Source: Oleispira sp963933055 (GTDB lineage Bacteria > Pseudomonadota > Gammaproteobacteria > Pseudomonadales > Oceanobacteraceae). From it: DNA of 19,776 nucleotides. The translations under genes were made by a program, and so were the position numbers. Position 1 is the stretch's first letter; each line of letters starts with the position of its first letter. The notes under the pieces are model-generated. The model was not told the DNA's origin. It did not search any database and saw only the letters and a program-made list of their open reading frames with translations. Below, one piece after another: positions 1 to 6,770 of this stretch. The DNA is taken from assembly GCA_963933055.1 (NCBI GenBank), contig CAWVSY010000064.1:1-19776 (forward strand), in the 5' to 3' direction.

Positions 1-39
1 TTCCAATTGTTTTAGGTGAGTCAGGTTATACTCAGTCAT
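1..39 (-). CDS. cysD: Sulfate adenylyltransferase subunit 2, N-terminal fragment
   Basis: The reverse strand reads ATG at 39 and translates to MTEYNLTHLKQLE, running off the left edge. This matches the start of CysD, where the segment LTHL(K/R)QLE is strongly conserved just after the initiator. CysD is the PAPS-reductase-like ATP-sulfurylase subunit that, with the GTPase CysN, makes adenosine 5'-phosphosulfate in assimilatory sulfate reduction. Only 13 codons are visible, so catalytic residues cannot be checked. The Shine-Dalgarno is weak (a GAAAG-like stretch upstream of the ATG). It is divergent from the hydrolase at 283; the 243 bases between them should hold both promoters. Confidence 0.8.
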   Translation of the reverse strand, partial: MTEYNLTHLKQLE

Positions 40-282
40 AATCGCTTTCGGAGTTGGTGAACAAAAAAGTGATAATAGGTCGCCGCTAAAAACGAAACGT
101 TAAGTGGCATTCCCAAGATAACGACACTATACCAAGAGCTGAGGTATATAAGAAGATGATTCTAATAACGTTTAGATATAAGACTATGTAGAAAGTTTGA
201 CCAATACTCTCTAACATTAAGTTCAAAAATGAAGCTCTGATCAATCATTGTAAATGTGATATTTAAAAAGTAGGTAATACAG

Positions 283-951
283 ATGCCAGCAAAGACCTGG
301 GCGGAGAACGCGCTGCAAATAGCAGGGCCTTCTGGGCAGTTAGAAGTAAGACTCGGTGAGCATAAAAGGGAGGCAATACCGTCATTGGAAAAGAGTGGGC
401 TGATAATGTGTCATCCACACCCGCTATTTTCCGGCACGATGGATAATAAAGTAGTGACGACCTTAGTCCGCGGCGCTTCTCAGCAAGGTCTCGATACCCT
501 TCGCTTTAATTTTCGAGGTGTTGGCCATAGTGAAGGTGTACACGATGATGGCAAAGGCGAGCAAGATGATTTAGGCATAATGGTGGATTATGCGATTAAA
601 GAGCTGGGTTGGCAGAAAATCTATTTAGCCGGTTTTTCTTTTGGTGCTGGTATTGCCTGTTTATATGCGGGCAATAATCCAGAAAAAATCGCAGGGCTAT
701 TTTTAGTCGCACCTGCTGTTCATCATTTTGAAGCCCCCTCGACCTTACCTTTTGAATTCGAAAGTCATGTCTATATGGGCGATGCCGATGAAGTGGTGCC
801 GTTTGATGAGGTCGAGCATTGGGTGGATTTATTAACCCCGCAGCCACATTGGCATATATTCGAAGACGCGGGCCACTTTTTTCATGGCCGCTTGATTGAT
901 TTGAAAAATACGTTTCTTGAAGACTTATCTGTTTTATTGGAGGCTAGCTAA
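283..951 (+). CDS. Alpha/beta hydrolase (COG2945-like)
   Basis: A 222-residue cytoplasmic protein with the compact alpha/beta-hydrolase layout. HPHPLFSGTMDN (44-55) and FNFRGVGHSEG (75-85) are the signature of the small COG2945 hydrolases. The nucleophile elbow is GFSFG with Ser119. Asp169 (in GDADEVVP) and His198 (in DAGHFF) complete a likely triad. No signal peptide or membrane segment is present. AGG at 272-274 lies 8 bases before the ATG. Its substrate is unknown for the family. It is read away from cysD and toward zapE, an order recalled from other gammaproteobacteria. Family assignment is secure; physiological role is not. Confidence 0.88.
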   Translation: MPAKTWAENALQIAGPSGQLEVRLGEHKREAIPSLEKSGLIMCHPHPLFSGTMDNKVVTTLVRGASQQGLDTLRFNFRGVGHSEGVHDDGKGEQDDLGIMVDYAIKELGWQKIYLAGFSFGAGIACLYAGNNPEKIAGLFLVAPAVHHFEAPSTLPFEFESHVYMGDADEVVPFDEVEHWVDLLTPQPHWHIFEDAGHFFHGRLIDLKNTFLEDLSVLLEAS

Positions 952-1132
952 ATAAGTTGACGAAGTGTTTTTTAATATTCATTGAGTGAATACTAAGAAT
1001 ACTGTTAAATTTTCTCGATTTAAGTTAAATTGCGGCCCAATTATTTAGCTATGCTTCTATGGTTACAGAGCTGTTACACAGCGGTTTTAGGTATAGAACG
1101 TTAGCACTTTAGGTCATTACGAGGAAATCCCA

Positions 1133-2239
1133 TTGTCTACGCCCTTAGAACTCTATCAAGAAGATTTAAAACGTGACGATTTTTCTTATGACGCCGATCA
1201 AGAAAAAGCCGTAAAGCACCTTCAGCGTTTGTACGATGAGCTTGTTGCTGATTATGAGAAATCAAAGAAGAAGCGTGTTTTTGGTAAGTTGTTCGCTAAA
1301 AAGCAAAAAGCTCCGATTCAAGGTTTGTACTTTTGGGGTGGTGTAGGCCGAGGCAAAACGTATCTTGTTGATACTTTTTATGATGCGTTGCCGTTTGAAC
1401 GCAAAATGCGTACGCACTTTCACCGTTTCATGCAGCGTGTTCATAATGATTTAACGGCCTTGGAAGGGGTTAAAAATCCATTAACGGCGATTGCTGAACA
1501 AATCTCGCAAGAAGCGGTTGTTATTTGCTTCGATGAATTTTTTGTATCCGATATTGGCGATGCGATGATTTTGGGCGGTTTAATGGAAGAGTTGTTTGCT
1601 CGTGGTGTGACGCTTGTTTCCACGTCAAACATTGTGCCTGATGGTTTGTATAAAGATGGCCTTCAGCGTGATCGTTTTATGCCAGCAATTAAATTGCTGA
1701 ATAATTTTACCGATGTGGTGAACGTTGATAGCGGCGTTGATTATCGTCTACGCACATTAGAGCAAGCTGAACTGTATCACTTTCCATTAGACGGAAGTGC
1801 AGAATCGAGCCTACAAAAAAGCTTTGATCGTTTAATTCCAGATGCGAAACACGTTGAACTCAATACTGAAATTGAAATTCTAGGCCGTACTATTCCAGCG
1901 AAAGCTATTTGCGATGATGTTGCGTGGTTTGAATTTGAAGGTTTGTGTGATGGCCCTCGCTCACAAAATGACTACATTGAAATGGGCAAGCTATACCATG
2001 CAATTATCATTTCTAACGTACCGGTAATGGGCGTAAAGAATGATGATTTGGCACGTCGTTATATTAACTTGATTGATGAGTTTTATGACCGTGGTGTAAA
2101 AGTGATTATGTCGGCTGATGCGCCTATTCATGAGATTTATTCTGGTGGCAGTTTGGAATTTGCTTTTCAGCGTACGACGTCTCGTATGCTAGAAATGCAG
2201 TCGCACGAATACCTTGCCCGTGAACATAAGGTTGATTAG
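1133..2239 (+). CDS. zapE: Cell division protein ZapE (AFG1-like ATPase)
   Basis: A 368-residue AFG1/ZapE-family P-loop ATPase. In E. coli ZapE associates with the FtsZ ring and uses ATP to modulate FtsZ bundling, notably under low oxygen or stress; that role is carried over by homology. Walker A is GGVGRGKT (69-76, Lys75). Walker B is VVICFDEF (129-136, Asp134-Glu135). Downstream STSNIVPDGLY and the C-terminal SADAPIHEIY and FQRTTSRMLEMQS segments are family hallmarks. The start is TTG at 1133: GAGGA (1121-1125) is well placed and no in-frame ATG precedes the conserved N-terminus. rplM-rpsI, which commonly follow zapE, are not here. Confidence 0.93.
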   Translation: MSTPLELYQEDLKRDDFSYDADQEKAVKHLQRLYDELVADYEKSKKKRVFGKLFAKKQKAPIQGLYFWGGVGRGKTYLVDTFYDALPFERKMRTHFHRFMQRVHNDLTALEGVKNPLTAIAEQISQEAVVICFDEFFVSDIGDAMILGGLMEELFARGVTLVSTSNIVPDGLYKDGLQRDRFMPAIKLLNNFTDVVNVDSGVDYRLRTLEQAELYHFPLDGSAESSLQKSFDRLIPDAKHVELNTEIEILGRTIPAKAICDDVAWFEFEGLCDGPRSQNDYIEMGKLYHAIIISNVPVMGVKNDDLARRYINLIDEFYDRGVKVIMSADAPIHEIYSGGSLEFAFQRTTSRMLEMQSHEYLAREHKVD

Positions 2240-2361
2240 TTCAGTAGTATAAATATTGATTAACTGTTTTTATTTATCATTATGCACTTAGAAAGTTGCT
2301 TTGATTTAATATGAAACAGTTAGTTATTATTTTAAAATATCAGGCTATGTTCAGGTTTTAG

Positions 2362-2463
2362 ATGGAGTCTACATATTTAGTGCTTGAGGGTGGTTTTCAT
2401 TATTCTGAGTATCTATATAATCCTGCTCGATTAAGTCGTGAGTCTAAGGGTAAAGCAGTATGA
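2362..2463 (+). CDS. Possible 33-residue upstream ORF coupled to the rhomboid gene
   Basis: ATG at 2362 opens 33 codons (beginning MESTYLVLEGG) and ends in a TGA whose first base is the second base of the rhomboid ATG, giving an ATGA overlap. An in-frame TAG sits directly before the ATG, so this is not the tail of a longer gene. AGG (2353-2355) lies 6 bases upstream. The peptide has no recognised motif or membrane segment. The arrangement suits translational coupling or a leader peptide, but an ORF of this size can arise by chance. Confidence 0.25.
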   Translation: MESTYLVLEGGFHYSEYLYNPARLSRESKGKAV

Positions 2464-3047
2464 AGTATCATCGTGATCATATTCCATTCAAGCAACAGAT
2501 GCGTATGGTTATGATTTTTGTCGGTATTATAACCGCAATAGAAGTAGTGAATTTCTTCACTTTTCGTAGTCTTGTTCAGTTTGGTATATCCCCTCGTAGT
2601 TTTTTAAGTTTACCTTTTATACTTACATCCCCTTTTATTCATGGTGATATCTGGCACTTTCTTTCCAATATTGTGCCTTTAGGCGTCTTTTCATTTTTGA
2701 TGCTGCAGTATGGTAAGAGCCGTTTTTACATAGTAACGATTACCTGTATTTTATTAACGGGTATGAGTGTTTGGTTATTTGCTCGTAATGTTACGCATGT
2801 TGGAGCCAGTGGTTTAATTTATAGCTATTTTGGTTATTTATTATTTGCTGGCGTTATCAGTCGTGAACTTAAATTAATTCTCATTTCGATCTTAGTGGGT
2901 TTTCTTTATGGCGGGATGGTTTTTGGCGTATTACCGATGAATCCGTATGTGTCGTGGGAGAGTCATTTATTTGGATTGTTATCAGGTATTGCCTGTGCGT
3001 TTTGGTGGGGCAAGGTTAAACAGCAAACAATGATAATGACTGTGTAA
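2460..3047 (+). CDS. Rhomboid-family intramembrane serine protease
   Basis: A 195-residue inner-membrane protein with about six hydrophobic segments, the minimal rhomboid core. The catalytic serine is Ser117 in the GASG motif (115-118). The partner histidine is His169 in SHLFGLLSG. The loop-1/TM2 element HGDIWHFLSN supplies His66 and Asn70 of the oxyanion region, so the enzyme looks active. Rhomboids cleave transmembrane helices of client proteins; no client can be named here. AAGGG (2446-2450) is 9 bases before the ATG. A hairpin follows the gene, so it is probably transcribed apart from the redox operon. At this size a rhombosortase is an alternative, but I see no GlyGly-CTERM client in the window. 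Confidence 0.88.
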   Translation: MKYHRDHIPFKQQMRMVMIFVGIITAIEVVNFFTFRSLVQFGISPRSFLSLPFILTSPFIHGDIWHFLSNIVPLGVFSFLMLQYGKSRFYIVTITCILLTGMSVWLFARNVTHVGASGLIYSYFGYLLFAGVISRELKLILISILVGFLYGGMVFGVLPMNPYVSWESHLFGLLSGIACAFWWGKVKQQTMIMTV

Positions 3048-3079
3048 ATCCTAAAGAAATCTCACGAACTTTACGTTAA

Positions 3080-3099
3080 GGCTTTTTTCTAAAAAAGCC
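3080..3099 (+). terminator. A/T-rich hairpin after the rhomboid gene
   Basis: GGCTTTTTT and AAAAAAGCC form a perfect 9-bp inverted repeat with two bases between the arms, 32 bases after the rhomboid stop. The T run is in the arm and only a loose pyrimidine-rich stretch follows, so it is a plausible but non-canonical terminator separating the rhomboid gene from the operon that starts at 3243. Confidence 0.5.
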
Positions 3100-3145
3100 G
3101 CTTATTCCTACCTTCTTTCTTTATCTTATATTTTTAAGTACTGCT

Positions 3146-3162
3146 CTTAATATTTCCTTAAG
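3146..3162 (+). promoter_or_regulatory. PmrA-box-like direct repeat before the redox/metal operon
   Basis: CTTAAT (3146-3151), five bases, then CTTAAG (3157-3162) give a direct repeat with 11-base phasing. This is the form of the PmrA box, and PmrA/QseB-type OmpR regulators bind tandem half-sites with this spacing. A further TTTAAG lies at 3133-3138. The site is 81 bases before the first ATG of the operon, which encodes a PmrA/QseB-type regulator at 6111-6770. A weak -10 candidate (TAATTT or TTTTAT) lies around 3173-3181, consistent with activation over a poor core promoter. Autoregulation is an inference. Confidence 0.55.
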
Positions 3163-3198
3163 TTTACCGTGTTAATTTTATGACTCATGAACGCTAGC

Positions 3199-3212
3199 GA
3201 GCTTATTAGCTC
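3199..3212. promoter_or_regulatory. Small inverted repeat in the operon leader
   Basis: GAGCT-TATT-AGCTC is a perfect 5-bp inverted repeat 30 bases before the TlpA-like start codon. It may be an operator half-site pair or a short leader hairpin. It does not resemble a Fur box. Short palindromes of this size are common by chance. Confidence 0.2.
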
Positions 3213-3242
3213 AGAATTATAGCGAATTAAAAGGCAGTCATA

Positions 3243-3710
3243 ATGAAATCATTCCTACAGCGAATCACCTTTACTATCTTGACTTCTGTGTGCTCGGCGT
3301 CGATCTACGCGGCTGAGGTTGTCGATCTCTCACAATATCAAGGAGAGAAAGCCATCTATATCGATTTCTGGGCGTCATGGTGCGGCCCTTGTCGTCAGTC
3401 GTTCCCTTGGCTCAATAAAATGCATGCTCAATATTCTGAGAAGGGTTTGAAAATTATCGCGGTGAATGTTGATGCTGATCGTGAAGATGCTGATCAATTT
3501 TTGCTTGAACACCCCGCCAATTTTGACGTGGTGTATGACCCAGAAGGGACATTGGCTGAACAATTCAATATTCAGGGAATGCCCAGTGCTGTTTTGATTT
3601 CTCGTAGTGGAGAGGTGCTTAGCCAACACATTGGTTTTAACCAGAATCGTGCCAAGCATTATGAAGAAGCTATTCAGCAGTTGCTAGTAAAGGAAAAAGA
3701 TGATGAATAA
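3243..3710 (+). CDS. Periplasmic TlpA/ResA-like thioredoxin
   Basis: A 155-residue exported thioredoxin-fold protein. Residues 1-24 form a Sec signal peptide (basic MKSFLQR, hydrophobic core, cleavage near IYA-A). The active site is WASWCGPC (43-50) with Cys47 and Cys50. The cis-proline is in GMPSAVLI, as in TlpA/ResA. Such proteins usually reduce disulfides in the periplasm, for example in cytochrome c or metal-site maturation, and depend on a membrane electron donor such as CcdA/DsbD, which is not in this window. It is the first gene of the operon. Its end overlaps the DUF4266 gene by 11 bases, implying coupling. The likely client is the Cys-tailed lipoprotein next door; that is an inference from position. 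Confidence 0.9.
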   Translation: MKSFLQRITFTILTSVCSASIYAAEVVDLSQYQGEKAIYIDFWASWCGPCRQSFPWLNKMHAQYSEKGLKIIAVNVDADREDADQFLLEHPANFDVVYDPEGTLAEQFNIQGMPSAVLISRSGEVLSQHIGFNQNRAKHYEEAIQQLLVKEKDDE

Positions 3711-3921
3711 AAAGCTAGGGGTACTGTTGTTATTGGTAATACCTTTAACAGCTTGTAGCGGTCTTGGGGTTAAGCCTTGGCAGCGTGATATTTTATCGAA
3801 GCCTGAAATGACATTTGGTGATAGCCCAATGGATGCGGCCTTTGATGATCATATTTATTTTAGCAAAGAAGCGTCAAGCGGCGGACGCAGTTTTTCTGGT
3901 GGAGGTTGCGGATGCAATTAG
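3700..3921 (+). CDS. DUF4266 lipoprotein with Cys-Gly-Cys tail
   Basis: A 73-residue predicted lipoprotein. Residues 1-18 form the signal and LTAC (16-19) is the lipobox, with lipidated Cys19. The mature part is about 55 residues: KPWQRDILSKPEM (25-37), then DDHIYFSKEASSGG (49-62), then a glycine-rich tail ending GGGCGCN with Cys70 and Cys72. These are the recognisable features of DUF4266, whose function is unknown. The CxC pair could be a redox-active dithiol or a metal ligand, and a thioredoxin-like protein is encoded immediately upstream. ATG 3700 and ATG 3703 both fit the AGGAAA at 3691-3696. The gene overlaps the DUF3570 gene by 10 bases. Confidence 0.9.
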   Translation: MMNKKLGVLLLLVIPLTACSGLGVKPWQRDILSKPEMTFGDSPMDAAFDDHIYFSKEASSGGRSFSGGGCGCN

Positions 3922-5165
3922 ATAAAAAAACAACAGTATACGACCTTATTGCACTTGCAAGCTGTTCTTTGCTGGGTGTTTCAACACCGGTATTAGCCGC
4001 TGATACGAGTATTGATGATTGGAAAGTTGATACCGCGATACTTTATTACAACGAGACTGATCGGGTGAGTGCTGTAGAGTCTGCGGTGAGCATCAGTAAA
4101 AATCTTGGTGGCGATAAAATCCTATCTGGAAAAATAACCATGGATTCGCTCAGTGGTTCATCTCATAACGGCGCCGCGATCAGTGATTATGAGCAAACCT
4201 TTACTAGCCCGTCTGGTGAGGAAACTTATACTATTGCTCCGGGTGATGTTCCTCTTGATCCTAACTTTGAAGACGACCGAAATTCGTTCAGCTTGCAGAT
4301 GTCTCAACCGTTAACTCGAGTGATGAATCTTGAATACGGTGCTGCCTACTCTAGCGAGTATGATTATAAATCGTTGAGTGTGAATGCCAGTTTAATGCGT
4401 GATTTCAATCAGAGAAATACTACGTTATCCGCAGGCTTTTCTTATGCACAAGATGAAATCAATCCACGTGATGGATTGCCTGTTTTGTATTCATTGATGT
4501 CAGATAATACTAAATCTGGATCAGATACTAAGAATACGATTGATCTATTAATGGGGGTTACTCAGGTCATTAATAGAAATACCATTATGCAGTTTAATTA
4601 CGGCTTTGGTAATTCGACGGGATATCATAATGATCCTTATAAAATAGTTTCTATCGTTTCAGATGCAACCAATGCACCGTTAGATTATTTATTTGAAAAT
4701 AGACCAGACTCTCGTACCAAGCACAGTCTGTATTGGCAGACCAAGCATCACTTTGATCAAGATATGGTGGATTTTTCATTGCGCTTGATGGCGGATGACT
4801 GGGGGGTAAATTCACAGACGCTTGATATGCACTACCGCTGGAATATTTCGGACAACAATTACCTAGAACCGCATGTGAGGTATTATACTCAAAGCGCGGC
4901 TGATTTTTATGAAGAGAAAATCAGCAATGCAGGTTTAACGGCCGAGCAAGTTGCGACGCAATATCAAAATGAAGGCCGTGATGTTACTGCAGATTACCGT
5001 TTAGGCAATATGGATGCGACGACCATAGGCGTTAAATGGGGGGCTAGGTTATTTGGAACTCATCAGCTAACGTCTCGGATTGAGCTCTACCAGCAAAGTG
5101 GTGATAGCAAAGTATCGGATGTCGATGCTATTATTTTCCAAGTAGGTTATGGCTTGAAATTTTAA
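3912..5165 (+). CDS. DUF3570 outer-membrane beta-barrel, candidate flavinylated protein
   Basis: A 417-residue exported protein of the DUF3570 family, function unknown. The start is ATG 3912, because GGAGG (3901-3905) is 6 bases before it; a TTG at 3906 would touch the Shine-Dalgarno. Residues 1-30 are a Sec signal peptide (cleavage near VLA-A). The remainder alternates polar and hydrophobic residues in strand-sized blocks and ends in GLKF, the C-terminal Phe typical of BAM-assembled barrels. Asp78-Ser-Leu-Ser-Gly-Ser-Ser84 fits the ApbE flavinylation consensus Dxx(S/T)G(A/S)(T/S), with Ser84 in the FMN-acceptor position. The next gene is an ApbE transferase. Flavinylation is predicted, not shown. 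Confidence 0.88.
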   Translation: MQLDKKTTVYDLIALASCSLLGVSTPVLAADTSIDDWKVDTAILYYNETDRVSAVESAVSISKNLGGDKILSGKITMDSLSGSSHNGAAISDYEQTFTSPSGEETYTIAPGDVPLDPNFEDDRNSFSLQMSQPLTRVMNLEYGAAYSSEYDYKSLSVNASLMRDFNQRNTTLSAGFSYAQDEINPRDGLPVLYSLMSDNTKSGSDTKNTIDLLMGVTQVINRNTIMQFNYGFGNSTGYHNDPYKIVSIVSDATNAPLDYLFENRPDSRTKHSLYWQTKHHFDQDMVDFSLRLMADDWGVNSQTLDMHYRWNISDNNYLEPHVRYYTQSAADFYEEKISNAGLTAEQVATQYQNEGRDVTADYRLGNMDATTIGVKWGARLFGTHQLTSRIELYQQSGDSKVSDVDAIIFQVGYGLKF

Positions 5166-5187
5166 AATGACAAAAAAAGGATAACAC

Positions 5188-6108
5188 ATGGCAACTGTTA
5201 GTAATTTAAACGGCAATATTGCCGACAGCGGCTTTCATGTTATTCCTTTTGCTTCTGGTTGGAAGTGTTATTTTCGGGCAATGGCCAGCCCATGTGAAAT
5301 ATTAATAGGTGCTTGTCCTGAGTCTGAAGCACAGCGCCTATCATTATTAGCATGGACAGAGGTGAAGCGAATAGAGCAAAAGTTCAGTCGCTATCGAGAC
5401 GATAATATTATTTTTGAAATAAATACCAGCCAAGGAAAAGTGATTGAAATTGATGAAGAAACTCATCGTTTATTAACTTTTTCAGATCAATGCTTTCAAG
5501 CAAGTGAAGGCTTGTTTGATATTACGTCTGGCGTTTTACGCAAAGTATGGGCCTTTCATTCTAATGCCGTTATACCTTCTCAGGCAGAGATTGAAGAGTT
5601 GTTGCCTTTAGTTGGCTGGCAAAACGTCAAATGGGATGCTAATTCAATACAATTAAAACCCATGATGGAATTGGACTTTGGTGGTATTGGTAAAGAATAT
5701 GCTGCTGACAGAGCTTTGCTATTGCTAACAGAATCACATCGCCAGCCCTATTTGGTTAATCTAGGGGGGGATATCGCTACCAACGGTGCGCTCTTCCCTG
5801 AACATGAGTGGCGAGTAGGCATCGAAGCAATATCCGATAAATTGGTTGATAATGTATTGAAAGTACAAGAGGGGGCCATTGCGACCAGTGGTGATTCTCG
5901 TCGTTATTTACTGAGTAATGGCATTCGCTATTCTCATATTTTAAACCCTCAAACCGGTTGGCCGATCAAAAATGCGCCTCATTCTATGACGATCATGGCG
6001 CCATCGTGTGTACAAGCGGGAATGTTATCCAGCTTGGCGTTATTACAGGGACAAGATGCCGAGTCCTTTCTTGATGAGATGGGTATTCAATACTGGAGCC
6101 AGCGTTAA
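5188..6108 (+). CDS. FAD:protein FMN transferase, ApbE family, lacking a signal peptide
   Basis: A 306-residue ApbE-fold protein. ApbE enzymes cleave FAD and attach FMN by a phosphoester bond to Thr or Ser of a target, with Mg2+. Family motifs in order: FRAMASPCEI (29-38), FDITSGVLRKVWAF (110-123), DFGGIGKEYAADRA (163-176), NLGGDIATNG (191-200), ATSGDSRRY (232-240) and SHILNPQTGWPI (249-260). The C-terminal ADALxTA metal-binding motif reads AGMLSSL (277-283), so the usual Mg-ligand Asp is Gly278 and Thr is Ser282. Most periplasmic ApbEs are lipoproteins; this one starts with a hydrophilic segment and AAAGGA sits correctly before ATG 5188, so it appears cytosolic. The likely substrate is the preceding DUF3570 barrel. 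Confidence 0.9.
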   Translation: MATVSNLNGNIADSGFHVIPFASGWKCYFRAMASPCEILIGACPESEAQRLSLLAWTEVKRIEQKFSRYRDDNIIFEINTSQGKVIEIDEETHRLLTFSDQCFQASEGLFDITSGVLRKVWAFHSNAVIPSQAEIEELLPLVGWQNVKWDANSIQLKPMMELDFGGIGKEYAADRALLLLTESHRQPYLVNLGGDIATNGALFPEHEWRVGIEAISDKLVDNVLKVQEGAIATSGDSRRYLLSNGIRYSHILNPQTGWPIKNAPHSMTIMAPSCVQAGMLSSLALLQGQDAESFLDEMGIQYWSQR

Positions 6109-6110
6109 GT

Positions 6111-6770
6111 ATGCAAATATTATTAGTTGAAGATGACGCTGCCATCTCGGTTGGCTTGCAAAAAATATTAATGGAAGAAAATTTTGTTGTTAACTGCGTA
6201 AGCAGTGGTCAGCAGGCGATTAATCAGTTGCAAGTCAGTGTCCCCGATATGATGATTCTGGACATTGGTTTACCCGATATAACGGGCATTGAAGTATTAA
6301 AGAAAATACGACCTCAATTTTCAGAACTCCCAGTATTGTTATTAACCGCACGCGATGAAACCAAAGATAAAGTCGAGGGGCTGAATGCCGGAGCGGATGA
6401 TTATTTAACCAAACCTTTTGATGTTGATGAATTAATCGCACGCTTAAGAGTGATGGAGCGCAGATTGGGTACCGTGAAAAGCAACTGCATCAATATTGGG
6501 GGCATTAGCCTCGATACTGAAAAGCATCAAGTTAGCCTTGATGGACAGCCTGTTGAGTTTTCACGGCGCGAATTTATGCTCTTAAAAGCACTGATGGAGC
6601 GAGCGGGTCATGTATTATCAAAAGATCAGTTAGAGCAAATGTTATACGGTTGGGGGGAGGAAATTAGCAGTAATTCCATTGAAGTACACATACACAATAT
6701 TCGGAAAAAAACGGCTAAAAGTTTTATCTCAACCATTAGGGGGATTGGCTATAGCGTGAAGCAATCATGA
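6111..6770 (+). CDS. OmpR-family response regulator (PmrA/QseB/TctD type)
   Basis: A 219-residue receiver plus winged-helix regulator. The acidic pocket is Asp8-Asp9, the phospho-acceptor Asp51 (MILDIGLPD), then Thr79 and Lys101 (LTKPF). The C-terminal domain ends with SNSIEVHIHNIRKK and IRGIGYSV, the DNA-recognition region of the QseB/PmrA/TctD branch. It begins 2 bases after the ApbE stop and overlaps the kinase by 4 bases (ATGA), so it belongs to the same transcription unit. The obvious target is the CTTAAT-N5-CTTAAG repeat at 3146-3162. Family assignment is firm; the target is inferred. Confidence 0.93.
   Translation: MQILLVEDDAAISVGLQKILMEENFVVNCVSSGQQAINQLQVSVPDMMILDIGLPDITGIEVLKKIRPQFSELPVLLLTARDETKDKVEGLNAGADDYLTKPFDVDELIARLRVMERRLGTVKSNCINIGGISLDTEKHQVSLDGQPVEFSRREFMLLKALMERAGHVLSKDQLEQMLYGWGEEISSNSIEVHIHNIRKKTAKSFISTIRGIGYSVKQS

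Noticed and set aside
40..282. Possible cysD promoter (minus-strand TATTAT at 77-72) and CysB site
   Set aside because: The -10 is acceptable but no -35 or convincing CysB pattern is visible at the right distance.
2460..3047. Rhombosortase acting on a GlyGly-CTERM protein
   Set aside because: No protein in the window has the GlyGly-CTERM tripartite tail; the Gly-rich tail of the DUF4266 lipoprotein has no following transmembrane helix.
3048..3242. Fur box for an iron operon
   Set aside because: No stretch resembling the 19-bp Fur inverted repeat was found; only the PmrA-box-like repeat and a short palindrome stand out.
3906..3911. TTG start for the DUF3570 gene
   Set aside because: It touches the GGAGG Shine-Dalgarno; ATG 3912 is spaced correctly.
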